NCBI RefSeq assembly: GCF_001592755.1
Contig: NZ_LUKF01000016.1
Coordinates: 372,001-436,000 of the forward strand
DNA from: Bdellovibrio bacteriovorus
GTDB taxonomy: Bacteria; Bdellovibrionota; Bdellovibrionia; Bdellovibrionales; Bdellovibrionaceae
Direction of reading: 5' to 3'
DNA: 64,000 bases
Made by a program: the position numbers and the translations under genes. Position 1 is the first letter of the stretch; each line of letters starts with the position of its first letter. This document shows positions 7,952 through 16,077 of the stretch, piece after piece. Under the pieces are notes generated by a model. The model did not search any database, was not told where the DNA came from, and saw only the letters and a program-made list of their open reading frames with translations.

Positions 7952-8356
7952 TTATTCCATCCCTAAAGCGCTCTTCCATTCTGGGGTAGGCTCAATCAGA
8001 CGGCGCTCTTTCATATCGAATAGTCCAAAGACGAAGGTTGCTTCATTGGCAATGGATCCATCCTCCTTCACCATCTGTTGCAACATAGTGGCGATCTTAC
8101 CTTTGTAACTCGTGAGCTTTGAAACGATGGTGATAGTTTCTCGCAGACGGATTTCTTTTAAGAATTTGATATTCACTTCAAGGATGACCGGTCCCATTTT
8201 CTTTTGATGAATCTCTTTAAAACCAAATCCGCGCGGCGTGATGATCTCCCAACGTGCTTCTTCGTAAATCTGCAAATAGGTGGCGTTGTTGATATGCCCA
8301 TAGGAATCCACGTGATGTTCTTTGATCGTGATTTTAAAAGGACTTAGTTCTGACAT
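7952..8356 (-). CDS. acyl-CoA thioesterase, 4HBT hotdog family
   Basis: 134 residues, starting MSELSPFKITIKEHHVDSYG. The 4-hydroxybenzoyl-CoA-thioesterase pattern DSYGHINNATYLQIYEEAR is clear, with the catalytic aspartate near residue 17. The family hydrolyses acyl-CoA or acyl-ACP thioesters in the cytoplasm, as tetramers or dimers; the acyl group is not predictable here. The start at 8356 has GAGGTGG just upstream; a GTG two codons earlier is less likely. It follows the phnE-like gene by 8 bases and so is probably the last gene of the phnDCE operon, though a functional link with phosphonate or phosphite uptake is not obvious. Confidence 0.88.
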   Translation of the reverse strand: MSELSPFKITIKEHHVDSYGHINNATYLQIYEEARWEIITPRGFGFKEIHQKKMGPVILEVNIKFLKEIRLRETITIVSKLTSYKGKIATMLQQMVKEDGSIANEATFVFGLFDMKERRLIEPTPEWKSALGME

Positions 8357-8364
8357 AACCACCT

Positions 8365-9378
8365 CTATTTAAGCGCTTCGCGAATATGTGCAGAGGCCAA
8401 ATCCAGCGCCCACACAACAACCGCGATCACCGCAATGATACAACCGACTTCACGCCACATCGCTTGGCCTTGATACTGAACAAGCATAGTTCCAATACCT
8501 CCCCCACCGACTAAACCGATGATGGTGGCCATGCGCACATTGATGTCCCAGCGATAGACCGTAAATGAAATATACGGCAGAAGCACTTGAGGAACAATCG
8601 CATACCAAATTGTTTGCAGTTTATTAGCGCCCGTCGACTCTATGGCTTCGATGGGACCTTCTTCTACGGCCTCCACCATTTCCGAGTATTGTTTGGCGAG
8701 CGAAGCAATAGAGTGGATCATGAGCGCGAGCATACCCGCGAATGGACCGATGCCAACCCACACGGAAAAGATAATGGCCCAGATCAAGGCTTCGATCGAA
8801 CGCGTGATATTTAAAAACATGCGCAAAACCAAATAGACCGTTTTTGCAAAAGGTCCGCGCATGATATTTTTTGCGCAAAGAAAGCTTAGAACAAACGCGG
8901 CGGGGATTGCGAGGGTCGTTGCTAAGAACGCCATGAAGATAGTTTCTATAATATTTAAAACGGCGCGCGGAAGAACTTCCCAGTTCGGAGCCAAGAGCCC
9001 CTTAAAAAGGCGAACGGCGCCAGCAAAACCATTTTCGTCTAAAATCTCGATAAGTGAAAATTCCGTTTTATAGATAGAAACGATAAGAGCCGTCGACAAA
9101 GAAATGATCAGTTGCCAGCCCCAGAAACGGCGAAACCAGGCCTTGTCCTCGAGGGTTGGTGGAGACGTCTTAAATAAAACATCTCCCAAAGTCGTTACGC
9201 CCATCTTCTTTAAGAGCGCGCTAAAGGCACAGCCTAGGGCAAAAAAGGCAATGACACAGGCCACTCCGACAGGAAGGTTCAACAACGCCTCTTCCGAGGT
9301 AACAAAGAACGCCACGGTGAATACTGAAAGAAGAAATCCAAAGAGAATGCCATCAAAAATGATTTTACGAAATGTCAT
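8365..9378 (-). CDS. phnE: phosphonate-type ABC transporter permease
   Basis: 337 residues, an integral inner-membrane protein with about six to seven hydrophobic segments. It has the PhnE-type binding-protein-dependent permease core with the cytoplasmic EAA loop (EAIESTGANKLQTIWYAIVPQ) that docks the ATPase, then a glycine-rich GLVGGGGIGTM segment typical of PhnE. An N-terminal helix and a charged loop of about 80 residues precede the permease core. The gene overlaps phnC by 14 bases, so the two are translationally coupled. With PhnD and PhnC it should import phosphonate, phosphite or phosphate. No carbon-phosphorus lyase genes are nearby, which leaves the substrate open. Confidence 0.9.
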   Translation of the reverse strand: MTFRKIIFDGILFGFLLSVFTVAFFVTSEEALLNLPVGVACVIAFFALGCAFSALLKKMGVTTLGDVLFKTSPPTLEDKAWFRRFWGWQLIISLSTALIVSIYKTEFSLIEILDENGFAGAVRLFKGLLAPNWEVLPRAVLNIIETIFMAFLATTLAIPAAFVLSFLCAKNIMRGPFAKTVYLVLRMFLNITRSIEALIWAIIFSVWVGIGPFAGMLALMIHSIASLAKQYSEMVEAVEEGPIEAIESTGANKLQTIWYAIVPQVLLPYISFTVYRWDINVRMATIIGLVGGGGIGTMLVQYQGQAMWREVGCIIAVIAVVVWALDLASAHIREALK

Positions 9379-10132
9379 GGGCGTCTTCTCCGTAAATGCG
9401 ATGGAACCACTCTTCAGTTATTTCTTCGGGTCTGCCGGTGAAAACGATTTCCCCGTCTTTAAGAGCCACAACACGTGTAGCGTACTTACGAACTAAAGAA
9501 AGAAAATGCAGATTAGCGATCACCGTTATGCCAAGCTCTTGATTTATTTTTTTTAGATAGTCCATCACCGCGTGTGACGTCGCTGGATCTAAAGAAGATA
9601 CAGGCTCATCTGCCAGAATCAGTTTGGGCTTCTGAGTCAGTGCTCGCGCAATCGCTACACGCTGCTTCTGTCCTCCGGAAAGATGATCGGCTCTTTGCAA
9701 AGCTTTGTCGGCGATTCCAACCAGCTTTAAATTTTGCAAAGCCTCTTTTTTATCTTCGTCTGAAAAAAGCCCGAAGAAACTTTGCCACGTGGACTTTTCG
9801 GCCAGTCGTCCCATCAATACATTTTTTAGAACACTTTGCCTTGGGATTAAATTGAAGTGTTGGAAAATCATTCCAATGTTTTTACGCAGCTGACGAATGC
9901 CATCACTTTTTTGCAGCTGGCCCACGTCTTCACCTTGAAAAAGAATTTGTCCCGAAGTGGGTTCGTGCAAACGATTCAGACAGCGAAGCAAGGTCGACTT
10001 TCCCGAGCCACTTAGTCCAATAATAACTAAGAACTCGCCGGACTGAACTTCTAAATTCACTCCTTTTAAGGCGCGCACCCCATTGGGATAAGTCTTAGAA
10101 AGATTTCGCACACTCAGTAAAGGAGGGGTCAT
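9365..10132 (-). CDS. phnC: phosphonate-type ABC transporter ATPase
   Basis: 255 residues. Walker A GLSGSGKS (about residue 38), Q-loop MIFQHFNLI, signature LSGGQ, Walker B LILADEP with catalytic glutamate, and the switch histidine in NLHFLS. The VLMGRLAEKSTW segment after the Q-loop is characteristic of PhnC proteins. It energises the PhnE permease on the cytoplasmic side. It starts one base after the end of phnD and overlaps phnE, placing all three in one transcription unit read right to left. Confidence 0.93.
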   Translation of the reverse strand: MTPPLLSVRNLSKTYPNGVRALKGVNLEVQSGEFLVIIGLSGSGKSTLLRCLNRLHEPTSGQILFQGEDVGQLQKSDGIRQLRKNIGMIFQHFNLIPRQSVLKNVLMGRLAEKSTWQSFFGLFSDEDKKEALQNLKLVGIADKALQRADHLSGGQKQRVAIARALTQKPKLILADEPVSSLDPATSHAVMDYLKKINQELGITVIANLHFLSLVRKYATRVVALKDGEIVFTGRPEEITEEWFHRIYGEDAHDIS

Positions 10133-10133
10133 T

Positions 10134-11027
10134 TTATTTTCCTTCAGGCGGCGCCAAAGTTTTTAGCATTTCGCGGACGCTGTCATAATCACTGTCAGAC
10201 GCTTTTTTAAAATTCGTCGCTCCGAGCATCAAGTCGATGGCCTTCAGACCCTCGGGAGTGGCGGCAAACTGCAGAAGTGTGTCGACGATTTTTTCTTTCA
10301 TCTCTTCCGGCATGTCTTTTCTAAAGACGATCGGATCATTCGGGATCGGCTCGGAAAGTTCGATGATTTTTACTTTCTGTTCGACGTCAGGATATTGCAT
10401 CTTCACCAAGCGACGCGCATCTTCGATCTGACCGTTTTGCGCGGGACTGTAGTAGGTTGCTCCGGCATCCACTTGGCCTTGATAGATCATCGTCACGACA
10501 GAGTCATGCTTCATCGCGAACACCGTGTCCTTCGGTTCTATCTTCAGGTCTTTCAAAGTTTTCAGCGGCAAAAGGTATCCTGACGTTGAAGCAGGATCGA
10601 CAAATGCGACTTTCTTTCCTGCCAAATCCTTCAGCGATTTGATCTTACTGTCCGCACGCGCCAGAAACTGCGATTGGTAAGTCGCAATCCCATAGCGAAT
10701 CACCGTGAGGCGTGCTTCAACACCGTACTGCTTATGCGCAAGATAATAGCCATAAGTGTTGATCGCAGCCACATCCGCTCTTTTTGTACCAAAGGCTTCA
10801 ACGACAGCAACAAAAGACTGGGGAATGGTGATTTCATATTTGTAGGGAGTGTTTTTCTCTAAATACTCTTCAAGCACCTTGGCATTATCAGCAAGGACTT
10901 TCGCATCAACAGCCGGCACAAGATGAAACTTGATAGGATTTTTTTCGGTGCCCAAGGCGTCTTTTTTTAAATTACATCCCGATACTAAAAACGAACTCAT
11001 CAGGACCATCGTAAGAAGTCTTGTCAT
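10134..11027 (-). CDS. phnD: phosphonate/phosphite/phosphate-type binding lipoprotein
   Basis: 297 residues starting MTRLLTMVLMSSFLVSGC, a lipoprotein signal with the cysteine at position 18. The mature part is a periplasmic binding protein of the PhnD family: IKFHLVPAVDAKVLADNAK at the front, then FVDPASTSGYLLPL, the anion-binding STSGY motif. It captures an oxyanion or phosphonate and passes it to PhnE. GGAGG seven bases upstream supports the start at 11027; an upstream extension to 11093 would mask the signal peptide. A good sigma-70-like promoter lies directly upstream. The absence of C-P lyase nearby suggests phosphite or phosphate, or scavenging without degradation. Confidence 0.9.
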   Translation of the reverse strand: MTRLLTMVLMSSFLVSGCNLKKDALGTEKNPIKFHLVPAVDAKVLADNAKVLEEYLEKNTPYKYEITIPQSFVAVVEAFGTKRADVAAINTYGYYLAHKQYGVEARLTVIRYGIATYQSQFLARADSKIKSLKDLAGKKVAFVDPASTSGYLLPLKTLKDLKIEPKDTVFAMKHDSVVTMIYQGQVDAGATYYSPAQNGQIEDARRLVKMQYPDVEQKVKIIELSEPIPNDPIVFRKDMPEEMKEKIVDTLLQFAATPEGLKAIDLMLGATNFKKASDSDYDSVREMLKTLAPPEGK

Positions 11028-11046
11028 GCTGTAAGCCTCCAAAGCT

Positions 11047-11074
11047 ATTATAGAAAATCGCTCTGACAGGGCAA
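11047..11074 (-). promoter_or_regulatory. sigma-70-type promoter for phnDCE
   Basis: On the minus strand TTGCCC, 16 bases, TATAAT. The -10 is a perfect consensus and lies about 20 bases before the phnD start at 11027. It is in the 83-base gap between divergent genes. Confidence 0.6.
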
Positions 11075-11110
11075 GAAAAGTCTTTGATTTCACTGGACTT
11101 GTATGGCTAG

Positions 11111-11848
11111 ATGGCCCTTATGTTAGAGCAGGTTCTTGATAATATTCGAGCGATCACTCAGCAAGGTGAAAAAAGCCTGGTTGTGTTTGATTTGGATTCC
11201 ACCCTTTTTGATGTGAGCCCTCGGGTGGAAAGAATTCTTCTCGACTTCGCAGCCTCCCCCATCAATCAAAAAAAATTTCCTGAGCAAACGACTTTGCTTA
11301 AGAACATTAAAACTATGCGCTCGGATTGGGGTATCACTGCCGCCCTTGAACGCGCTGGTTTGGACGGCGCTCATCCTGAGTTTCAAGAAGCCATCCGCGC
11401 TTATTGGCAAAAGCATTTCTTTTCAAATCACTATCTTCAGTTTGATTCTTTGTATGATGGCGCTTTGGAATTTGTTCTTGAGGTTGAAAAAGCCGGAGCT
11501 GAAATCGCTTACCTGACGGGCCGTGATGTGGAACGCATGGGAATTGGCTCTGCCGAGATTCTTCATCAATGGGGCTTTCCGATGAATGATCACGCGAAGC
11601 TTGTATTAAAACCTCATCGCAGCATGGACGATGCTCAATTCAAAACAGATTGGTTTATTGAAAACGATAAGAAGAATTTTAAGAAGATTTACTTCTTTGA
11701 AAATGAGCCGGTAAACTTGGTGCATCTGGAGCAATTCTGCCCTCATGTAGAAATGATTTTCTTTGAGAGCACTCATTCTGGCAAAGCTCTGGCACCGGCA
11801 AAGCTTCCTCGTATCATCAATTATCTGCTCAACCAAAAGGGTTCTTAG
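11111..11848 (+). CDS. HAD-superfamily hydrolase
   Basis: 245 residues. Motif I VVFDLDSTLFD (DxDxT) near residue 24 carries the nucleophile and acid/base aspartates; motif II is YLTGRD; a later lysine (LVLKPH) and acidic residues (FIENDKKN, FFENEP) fit motifs III and IV. Such enzymes are mostly phosphatases; the four-helix cap between motifs I and II (residues 35-125) would set the substrate, which is unknown. Cytoplasmic. It is the first gene of a tight trio with the rsmI-like gene (one base gap) and hrpB. ATG 11120 is an alternative start; no strong ribosome site supports either. Confidence 0.82.
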   Translation: MALMLEQVLDNIRAITQQGEKSLVVFDLDSTLFDVSPRVERILLDFAASPINQKKFPEQTTLLKNIKTMRSDWGITAALERAGLDGAHPEFQEAIRAYWQKHFFSNHYLQFDSLYDGALEFVLEVEKAGAEIAYLTGRDVERMGIGSAEILHQWGFPMNDHAKLVLKPHRSMDDAQFKTDWFIENDKKNFKKIYFFENEPVNLVHLEQFCPHVEMIFFESTHSGKALAPAKLPRIINYLLNQKGS

Positions 11849-11849
11849 C

Positions 11850-12503
11850 GTGTTATATCTAGTTGCCACACCTATCGGAGATACGGGCGAAATCACTTTG
11901 CGAGCTTTAGAGATTCTAAAGTCCTGCGACGTCGTTATCTGCGAAAGCACGAAAGAAGCTTCCAAATTACTGCGTGCTCACGGCATCACTGGAAAAACGT
12001 ATGAAGTGCTGGATGAACACTCTACCCCCGATGACAAAGCCGCCTTGGTTCCGATTTGTGCGGAAAAGAACGTGGCTTTGGTTACCGACTGTGGCACTCC
12101 CGGGTTCTGTGACCCTGGAGCGGATTTAGTTCGCCTGTGCCGTCAGAAAAATATTCCTGTAAAGTCAGCTTTAGGAGCTTCGGCCCTGATGGGGCTTCTT
12201 TCGTTGAGCGGACAGCGACTGGATGAATTTGTTTTTCGCGGCTTTTTACCGGCGGAAACAGAAAGTCGCCAACGCGCTTTAAAAGAGCTTACCAAAGAAA
12301 AGCGTGCGATCATCGTGATGGATACTCCCTATCGCTTGAAAAAAACTTTGAATGATATGAAAGAGCATTTTTCAAATCGCAAGGTGCTTTTAACCCTGAA
12401 TCTTTCTCAAGAAGATGAAACAGTATTAGAAGGTCACATCGATAAAGTTATTTCGTCGGTGCCTTTTGAAAAAGCTGAGTTCATGCTTTTGATTTATCCT
12501 TAA
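11850..12503 (+). CDS. rsmI: RsmI-like SAM-dependent methyltransferase
   Basis: 217 residues from GTG at 11850, one base after the HAD stop codon. The tetrapyrrole-methylase fold is clear: LYLVATPIGDTGEITLRALE, then the SAM-binding CGTPGFCDPG. RsmI 2'-O-methylates cytidine 1402 of 16S rRNA. This copy is divergent: it has CESTKEASKLL where RsmI usually has an AEDTR motif, DEHST instead of HEHN, and MDTPYRL instead of an ESPHRL motif. It is also shorter than the usual 270-290 residues, lacking the C-terminal domain. It may be a paralogue with a different substrate. The position before an RNA-helicase-type gene fits rRNA work. Confidence 0.75.
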   Translation: MLYLVATPIGDTGEITLRALEILKSCDVVICESTKEASKLLRAHGITGKTYEVLDEHSTPDDKAALVPICAEKNVALVTDCGTPGFCDPGADLVRLCRQKNIPVKSALGASALMGLLSLSGQRLDEFVFRGFLPAETESRQRALKELTKEKRAIIVMDTPYRLKKTLNDMKEHFSNRKVLLTLNLSQEDETVLEGHIDKVISSVPFEKAEFMLLIYP

Positions 12504-12505
12504 TA

Positions 12506-15037
12506 ATGACGAATTTGATTTCACTTCCTATTGATAGCTTTGTTCCCGCTATTCAGGACAAACTGAGAAGTGAAAGCAATCTTGTGATCACTGCCGCGCC
12601 AGGTGCGGGTAAAACCACACGCCTGCCGCCAGCTCTTTTAAGTGTCGTTGCAAAAAAGGTGATTGTACTAGAGCCACGAAGAATGGCCGCGATTGCCGCT
12701 GCTCATCGCATCGCTGAAGAGCAAGGATGGCAAGTGGGTCGTGAAGTGGGATATCAAGTTCGATTTGCCAATAAGACATCGAAAGAAACTCGTCTTATCT
12801 TTATGACCGAGGCCTTGCTTGCCAGACAGATGATTCAAGATCCTGAATTGCTGGATGTGGATTTAGTGATTCTGGATGAATTTCATGAGCGTTCCATGCA
12901 TGTGGACTTGGCGTTAGGACTCTTGCGTGAGCTTCAAGAGCTGGGACGCGATATCAAAATTCTAGTGATGTCGGCAACATTGGAGGCGGAAAAGATTTCT
13001 GCTTATCTTGGTGGCTCGGGCATCATCAGCGTTCCCGGAAAACTTTTTGAATTGGATGTTCGCTATCAAAAGTCTTCTCAGCACCTGCAAACCTTTCCTG
13101 GGTTTTACGATACGGTTTTGCAGACGGTGAAAGAAGCTCAAGCTCAAACGGATAAGGATATTTTGGTGTTCCTTCCCGGCGTGGGCGAAATTGATCGGGC
13201 CCTGAATGCCTTGCAAGCCTGGGCGGATGGAAAAAACATTGAGCTTGTGCCTTTGCACGGATCTTTAAATATCGAAGATCAACGACGAGCCTTGCAAAAG
13301 TCTTCTCGTCAGCGGGTGATTCTTTCTACGAATATTGCAGAGTCTTCCGTGACCATTGATGGCGTGAATACGGTCATTGATTCGGGTCTTGCGAAGAATA
13401 TGAAACAAGATCATCGCACGGGATTTTCTCGCCTAGAGCTTGGCCGGATCAGTTTATCAAGCGCCATTCAAAGAGCCGGTCGCGCCGCTCGTCAGTTTCC
13501 CGGCGTTTGCTATCGTCTTTGGAACAAGCACGATGAACTTTCCTTTAGTAAAAGTGAAATCGCTGAAATTCAGCGGGTGGATTTGACCGAAAGCCTGCTT
13601 TTTTTGAGTGCCCAAGGCGTGACGGACTTTGAAGCCTTCAGCTGGTTTGAAAAGCCTGCTGCGGTGGCCATTCAAAATGCTTCGAGGTTTTTGAAGGTTG
13701 CCGGAGCTATTGATAGCGATAATAAAATCACGGAGCTTGGAAAGCGTATTCTTCATTTCCCCCTGCCTGTGCGTTTAGCCAAGCTTATGTTGGTCGGAAT
13801 AGATCTGAAAGCGACAGAGCTTGCATCAGAGATGGCAGCCTTGCTTCAAGAGCGCGACATCTTACGCAAAGAAGCCGTGAGTTCATTTATTAGTGATAAT
13901 TTAGAGTGTGATCTGTCGGCAAGATTAGAAGTCTTGCATCAGTTCCGTAAAGACAAACGTGCTCCGAGGGAAGCAGCCTTTTTTGCTTTGCAAACCGTGG
14001 ATCAGGCCGCTCGTCAGACCGAAGAGTTAGCAAAGCGACTTCAAAACGCGGGAGAGAAGTCTTTATCGAAGGACGAACAAAAGATTCTAACGAAAAGAAT
14101 TTTGCTTGAAGCCTATGCCGATCGTTTGTGCCGTCGTCGAGGGCGGTCTGAAAGAGCCTTGATGGTCGGCGGCCGCGGAGTGAAGCTTCAACCGGAAAGC
14201 TTGGTTAAGAATTCTGAATTTTTCGTGGCCTTGAACGGAGTCGAAGGAAGTTCCGACTCCGAAACCGTTGTGAGCCTGGCTTGTGGATTTGAAAAAGAAT
14301 TTATTCTGCAGAACTTCAAAGACAGCATTGTCAAAGTGAAGGACGTCACGTTTATTGAAGAAAAAGGTCAGTTCTTCGCCCGTGAATATCGCTCGCTGCA
14401 TGGGTTGGCTTTAGACGAGCCTACTTTAACTCCCGCATCTAGCGAAGATATCGCAAGTAAGCTGCCGCAAATCCTGAGTGAAAAATTAGAACTCGTTTTT
14501 AAATCCAATGAAAAGCTTGCCGACTGGTGGCAACGCCTGGAGTTCTTGGAAAAACAAGAACCGCAGAATTTGGATTTAGAAAATTTGAAATTAGAAGCCT
14601 TCACACAAGCCTGCATGGGCGAAAGCAAAATGCAGGTCGTGATGGAAAAAGACCTGGTCTTTTTCTTTGAAAACGTCTTTCCCCAAGAAGTCGTACAAAC
14701 TTTAAGAAAAGAACTGCCCGATAAAATTCAGGTTCCCAGCGGCAGTCATATCAAAGTCCACTACCCGTTAGATAAAGCTCCGTATTTAGAAGTAAGAATT
14801 CAAGAAGTCTTCGGCATGATGGAAACACCGAAAGTGTATTTCGGAAAAATTCCGCTAACGTTTCATTTACTGGGACCGAACTTCCGCCCCGTGCAAGTGA
14901 CGTCCAATTTAGAAAGCTTCTGGAAAAACGGCTATCCCGAAGTACGCAAAGAATTGCGCATCAAGTACCCTAAACATCAATGGCCGGAAGATCCTGCGGA
15001 TGGGACGCCGGAAGCCAAAGGCCGACGTCGCTTTTAG
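12506..15037 (+). CDS. hrpB: ATP-dependent DEAH-box helicase HrpB
   Basis: 843 residues. Motif I APGAGKTT (about residue 30), motif II DEFH, motif III MSATL, motif VI QRAGRAAR; then the helicase-associated and OB-like domains, and a HrpB-type C-terminus (KYPKHQWPEDP, then TPEAKGRRRF). Motif II is DEFH rather than DEAH, as often in HrpB. The protein unwinds RNA or RNA-protein complexes; the exact role of HrpB is poorly known. Starts two bases after the rsmI-like gene, so the three genes from 11111 form an operon. Four bases after its stop begins a long inverted-repeat element. Confidence 0.93.
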   Translation: MTNLISLPIDSFVPAIQDKLRSESNLVITAAPGAGKTTRLPPALLSVVAKKVIVLEPRRMAAIAAAHRIAEEQGWQVGREVGYQVRFANKTSKETRLIFMTEALLARQMIQDPELLDVDLVILDEFHERSMHVDLALGLLRELQELGRDIKILVMSATLEAEKISAYLGGSGIISVPGKLFELDVRYQKSSQHLQTFPGFYDTVLQTVKEAQAQTDKDILVFLPGVGEIDRALNALQAWADGKNIELVPLHGSLNIEDQRRALQKSSRQRVILSTNIAESSVTIDGVNTVIDSGLAKNMKQDHRTGFSRLELGRISLSSAIQRAGRAARQFPGVCYRLWNKHDELSFSKSEIAEIQRVDLTESLLFLSAQGVTDFEAFSWFEKPAAVAIQNASRFLKVAGAIDSDNKITELGKRILHFPLPVRLAKLMLVGIDLKATELASEMAALLQERDILRKEAVSSFISDNLECDLSARLEVLHQFRKDKRAPREAAFFALQTVDQAARQTEELAKRLQNAGEKSLSKDEQKILTKRILLEAYADRLCRRRGRSERALMVGGRGVKLQPESLVKNSEFFVALNGVEGSSDSETVVSLACGFEKEFILQNFKDSIVKVKDVTFIEEKGQFFAREYRSLHGLALDEPTLTPASSEDIASKLPQILSEKLELVFKSNEKLADWWQRLEFLEKQEPQNLDLENLKLEAFTQACMGESKMQVVMEKDLVFFFENVFPQEVVQTLRKELPDKIQVPSGSHIKVHYPLDKAPYLEVRIQEVFGMMETPKVYFGKIPLTFHLLGPNFRPVQVTSNLESFWKNGYPEVRKELRIKYPKHQWPEDPADGTPEAKGRRRF

Positions 15038-15040
15038 TCT

Positions 15041-15228
15041 TTCTTCTTTCTGGCGAGGATTTGCCTTAGAAAGCTTTAAAGTAGATTGTCGCTTCGTTCG
15101 GGCACGCCATCCGGGCTCAGTTGCCGCCGCACTTCGTGCGGTTCGCGCCATCGTGGCGCCGGCAAAGGCCCTCACTACGGACACTCTACTTTAAAGCTTT
15201 CTAAGGCAAATTTTGCTAGATAGAAGAA
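15041..15228. repeat. structured repeat element, copy A (long inverted repeat with three-way-junction core)
   Basis: Outer arms 15059-15085 and 15185-15211 are a perfect 27-base inverted repeat, extended outward with a few mismatches to 15041 and 15228. Between them is a GC-rich core. At 15121-15165 the core folds into a perfect three-way junction: stem TTGCCG/CGGCAA enclosing a CCGCAC/GTGCGG hairpin with a TTC loop and a GCGCCA/TGGCGC hairpin. The core, read on the minus strand, matches the core of copy B (15668-15831) over about 95 bases at roughly 80 percent by eye, while the outer arms of the two copies are unrelated. It lies directly behind hrpB. It has no long T-run, so a simple terminator does not explain it. 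Confidence 0.85.
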
Positions 15229-15667
15229 CGGCTATTCAGCTTCGCTGTGAGTTTTGGGTCGGCGTTCCGCCGACGTTGGGGATTGGTGATTGTATCGATG
15301 TCGACTTCCCATTTTTAACGATAGATTCAACGAGATCTTTTGGAATTTTAGTTTTACCTTTTGCTCTGGGCACTCTTGGAGAAAACCAAATTTGTGATCA
15401 GCGATTGCAAGTTTCCATTCGCGAAAAGAAAGCTAATGCAGACAAAAGGTACAAATCTACTGCCACCGTGGCAGTAACTTTCGACCGGTTCTGCTCACTG
15501 ATTTTCAAATATCAAAGTCTTCCAACCCAAAAAACCGACAGAAACCACATCTGCATTAAGCACAGCCCACAAAAATTTCTGGCGATTTAAAAATAGAAAA
15601 ACCGAAAGCAAAAAGAACCAACGAACCATTCGAGCTGTAACAAAAGAAAGATTTTGAATCCAGCACA
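15229..15667. other. non-coding or decayed segment between repeat copies A and B
   Basis: No convincing gene on either strand. Visible structure: hairpin GTCGGCG-TTC-CGCCGAC at 15258-15274; hairpin CAGC-TTC-GCTG at 15237-15247; and a 9-base perfect palindrome with one central base at 15458-15476 (TACTGCCAC then GTGGCAGTA), operator-like. A minus-strand reading from about 15435 to 15230 gives some 62 residues without a start codon (begins FREWKLAIADHKFGFLQECP after a stop), which may be a gene remnant. A plus-strand open frame of 125 codons from 15213 has a TTG start and no ribosome site. The segment is richer in A+T than the elements bounding it. Confidence 0.5.
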
Positions 15668-15831
15668 GATTTGGGAGTGGGGAAAGGCCCCCTCTTGAAG
15701 CACGTCCGAAGGCTCGGCCTTCGCCGGCGCAGGATACGCGAACCGCACGAAGTGCGGCGGCGATTGAGCCAGGATGGCGTGCCGACCGAAGCGACGGGCT
15801 TCAAGAGGGGGCCTTTCCCCACTCCCAAATC
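15668..15831. repeat. structured repeat element, copy B (33-base perfect inverted repeat with shared core)
   Basis: Arms 15668-15700 and 15799-15831 form a perfect 33-base inverted repeat (starts GATTTGGGAGTGG). The enclosed core is related to that of copy A in the opposite orientation. Its junction stem is TCGCCG/CGGCGA at 15721-15726 and 15758-15763, against TTGCCG/CGGCAA in copy A: the second base pair changed on both sides, keeping the pairing. The CCGCAC/GTGCGG hairpin (15743-15757) is conserved; the other hairpin is weaker here. The following block (GAGCC-GGATGGCGTGCC then GAAGCGAC) is also shared. Possibly a small non-autonomous mobile element or a structured RNA. Confidence 0.85.
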
Positions 15832-15849
15832 CGTCGCTAGAAGCAAAAA

Positions 15850-16077
15850 CTAGTGAACCCGCTTACAAGCACAAACAGCCTCGTCGCCGTCCGCCTCTGC
15901 AAGCTCTTCTTCACGGTTTTCAAGATACGCTAGAAACGCGGCGGAGCGAAAAGCCAGATCGTATAAAGTGTCCATATCGATCACGAACTTTTCCTCGCCG
16001 AGTTTTAGCGCAGCATAAGAATCGGAAATTTCTTCGAAGGCGATTTGTTCTGCCTCGATGAATTTAGAATTTTTCAT
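15850..16077 (-). CDS. 75-residue hypothetical protein coupled to rpsD
   Basis: Starts MKNSKFIEAEQIAFEEISDS and overlaps the rpsD stop by one base (TAATG), so it is translationally coupled to ribosomal protein S4. It is acidic overall with a hydrophobic middle (LYDLAFRSAAFLAYLENREEELAEA) predicted helical, and ends with ACKRVH after two cysteines (CAC). No signal peptide. I do not recognise the family. The tight coupling supports a real cytoplasmic protein; a link to ribosome function is only an inference from position. Confidence 0.6.
   Translation of the reverse strand: MKNSKFIEAEQIAFEEISDSYAALKLGEEKFVIDMDTLYDLAFRSAAFLAYLENREEELAEADGDEAVCACKRVH

Noticed and set aside
15213-15590. 125-codon plus-strand open frame between repeat copies
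   Set aside because: TTG start, no ribosome site, composition unlike a protein, and it crosses the palindrome and the decayed minus-strand frame; not called as a gene.
15671-15853. 60-codon open frame inside repeat copy B
   Set aside because: It translates the inverted repeat itself, giving mirrored peptides; an artefact of the palindrome.
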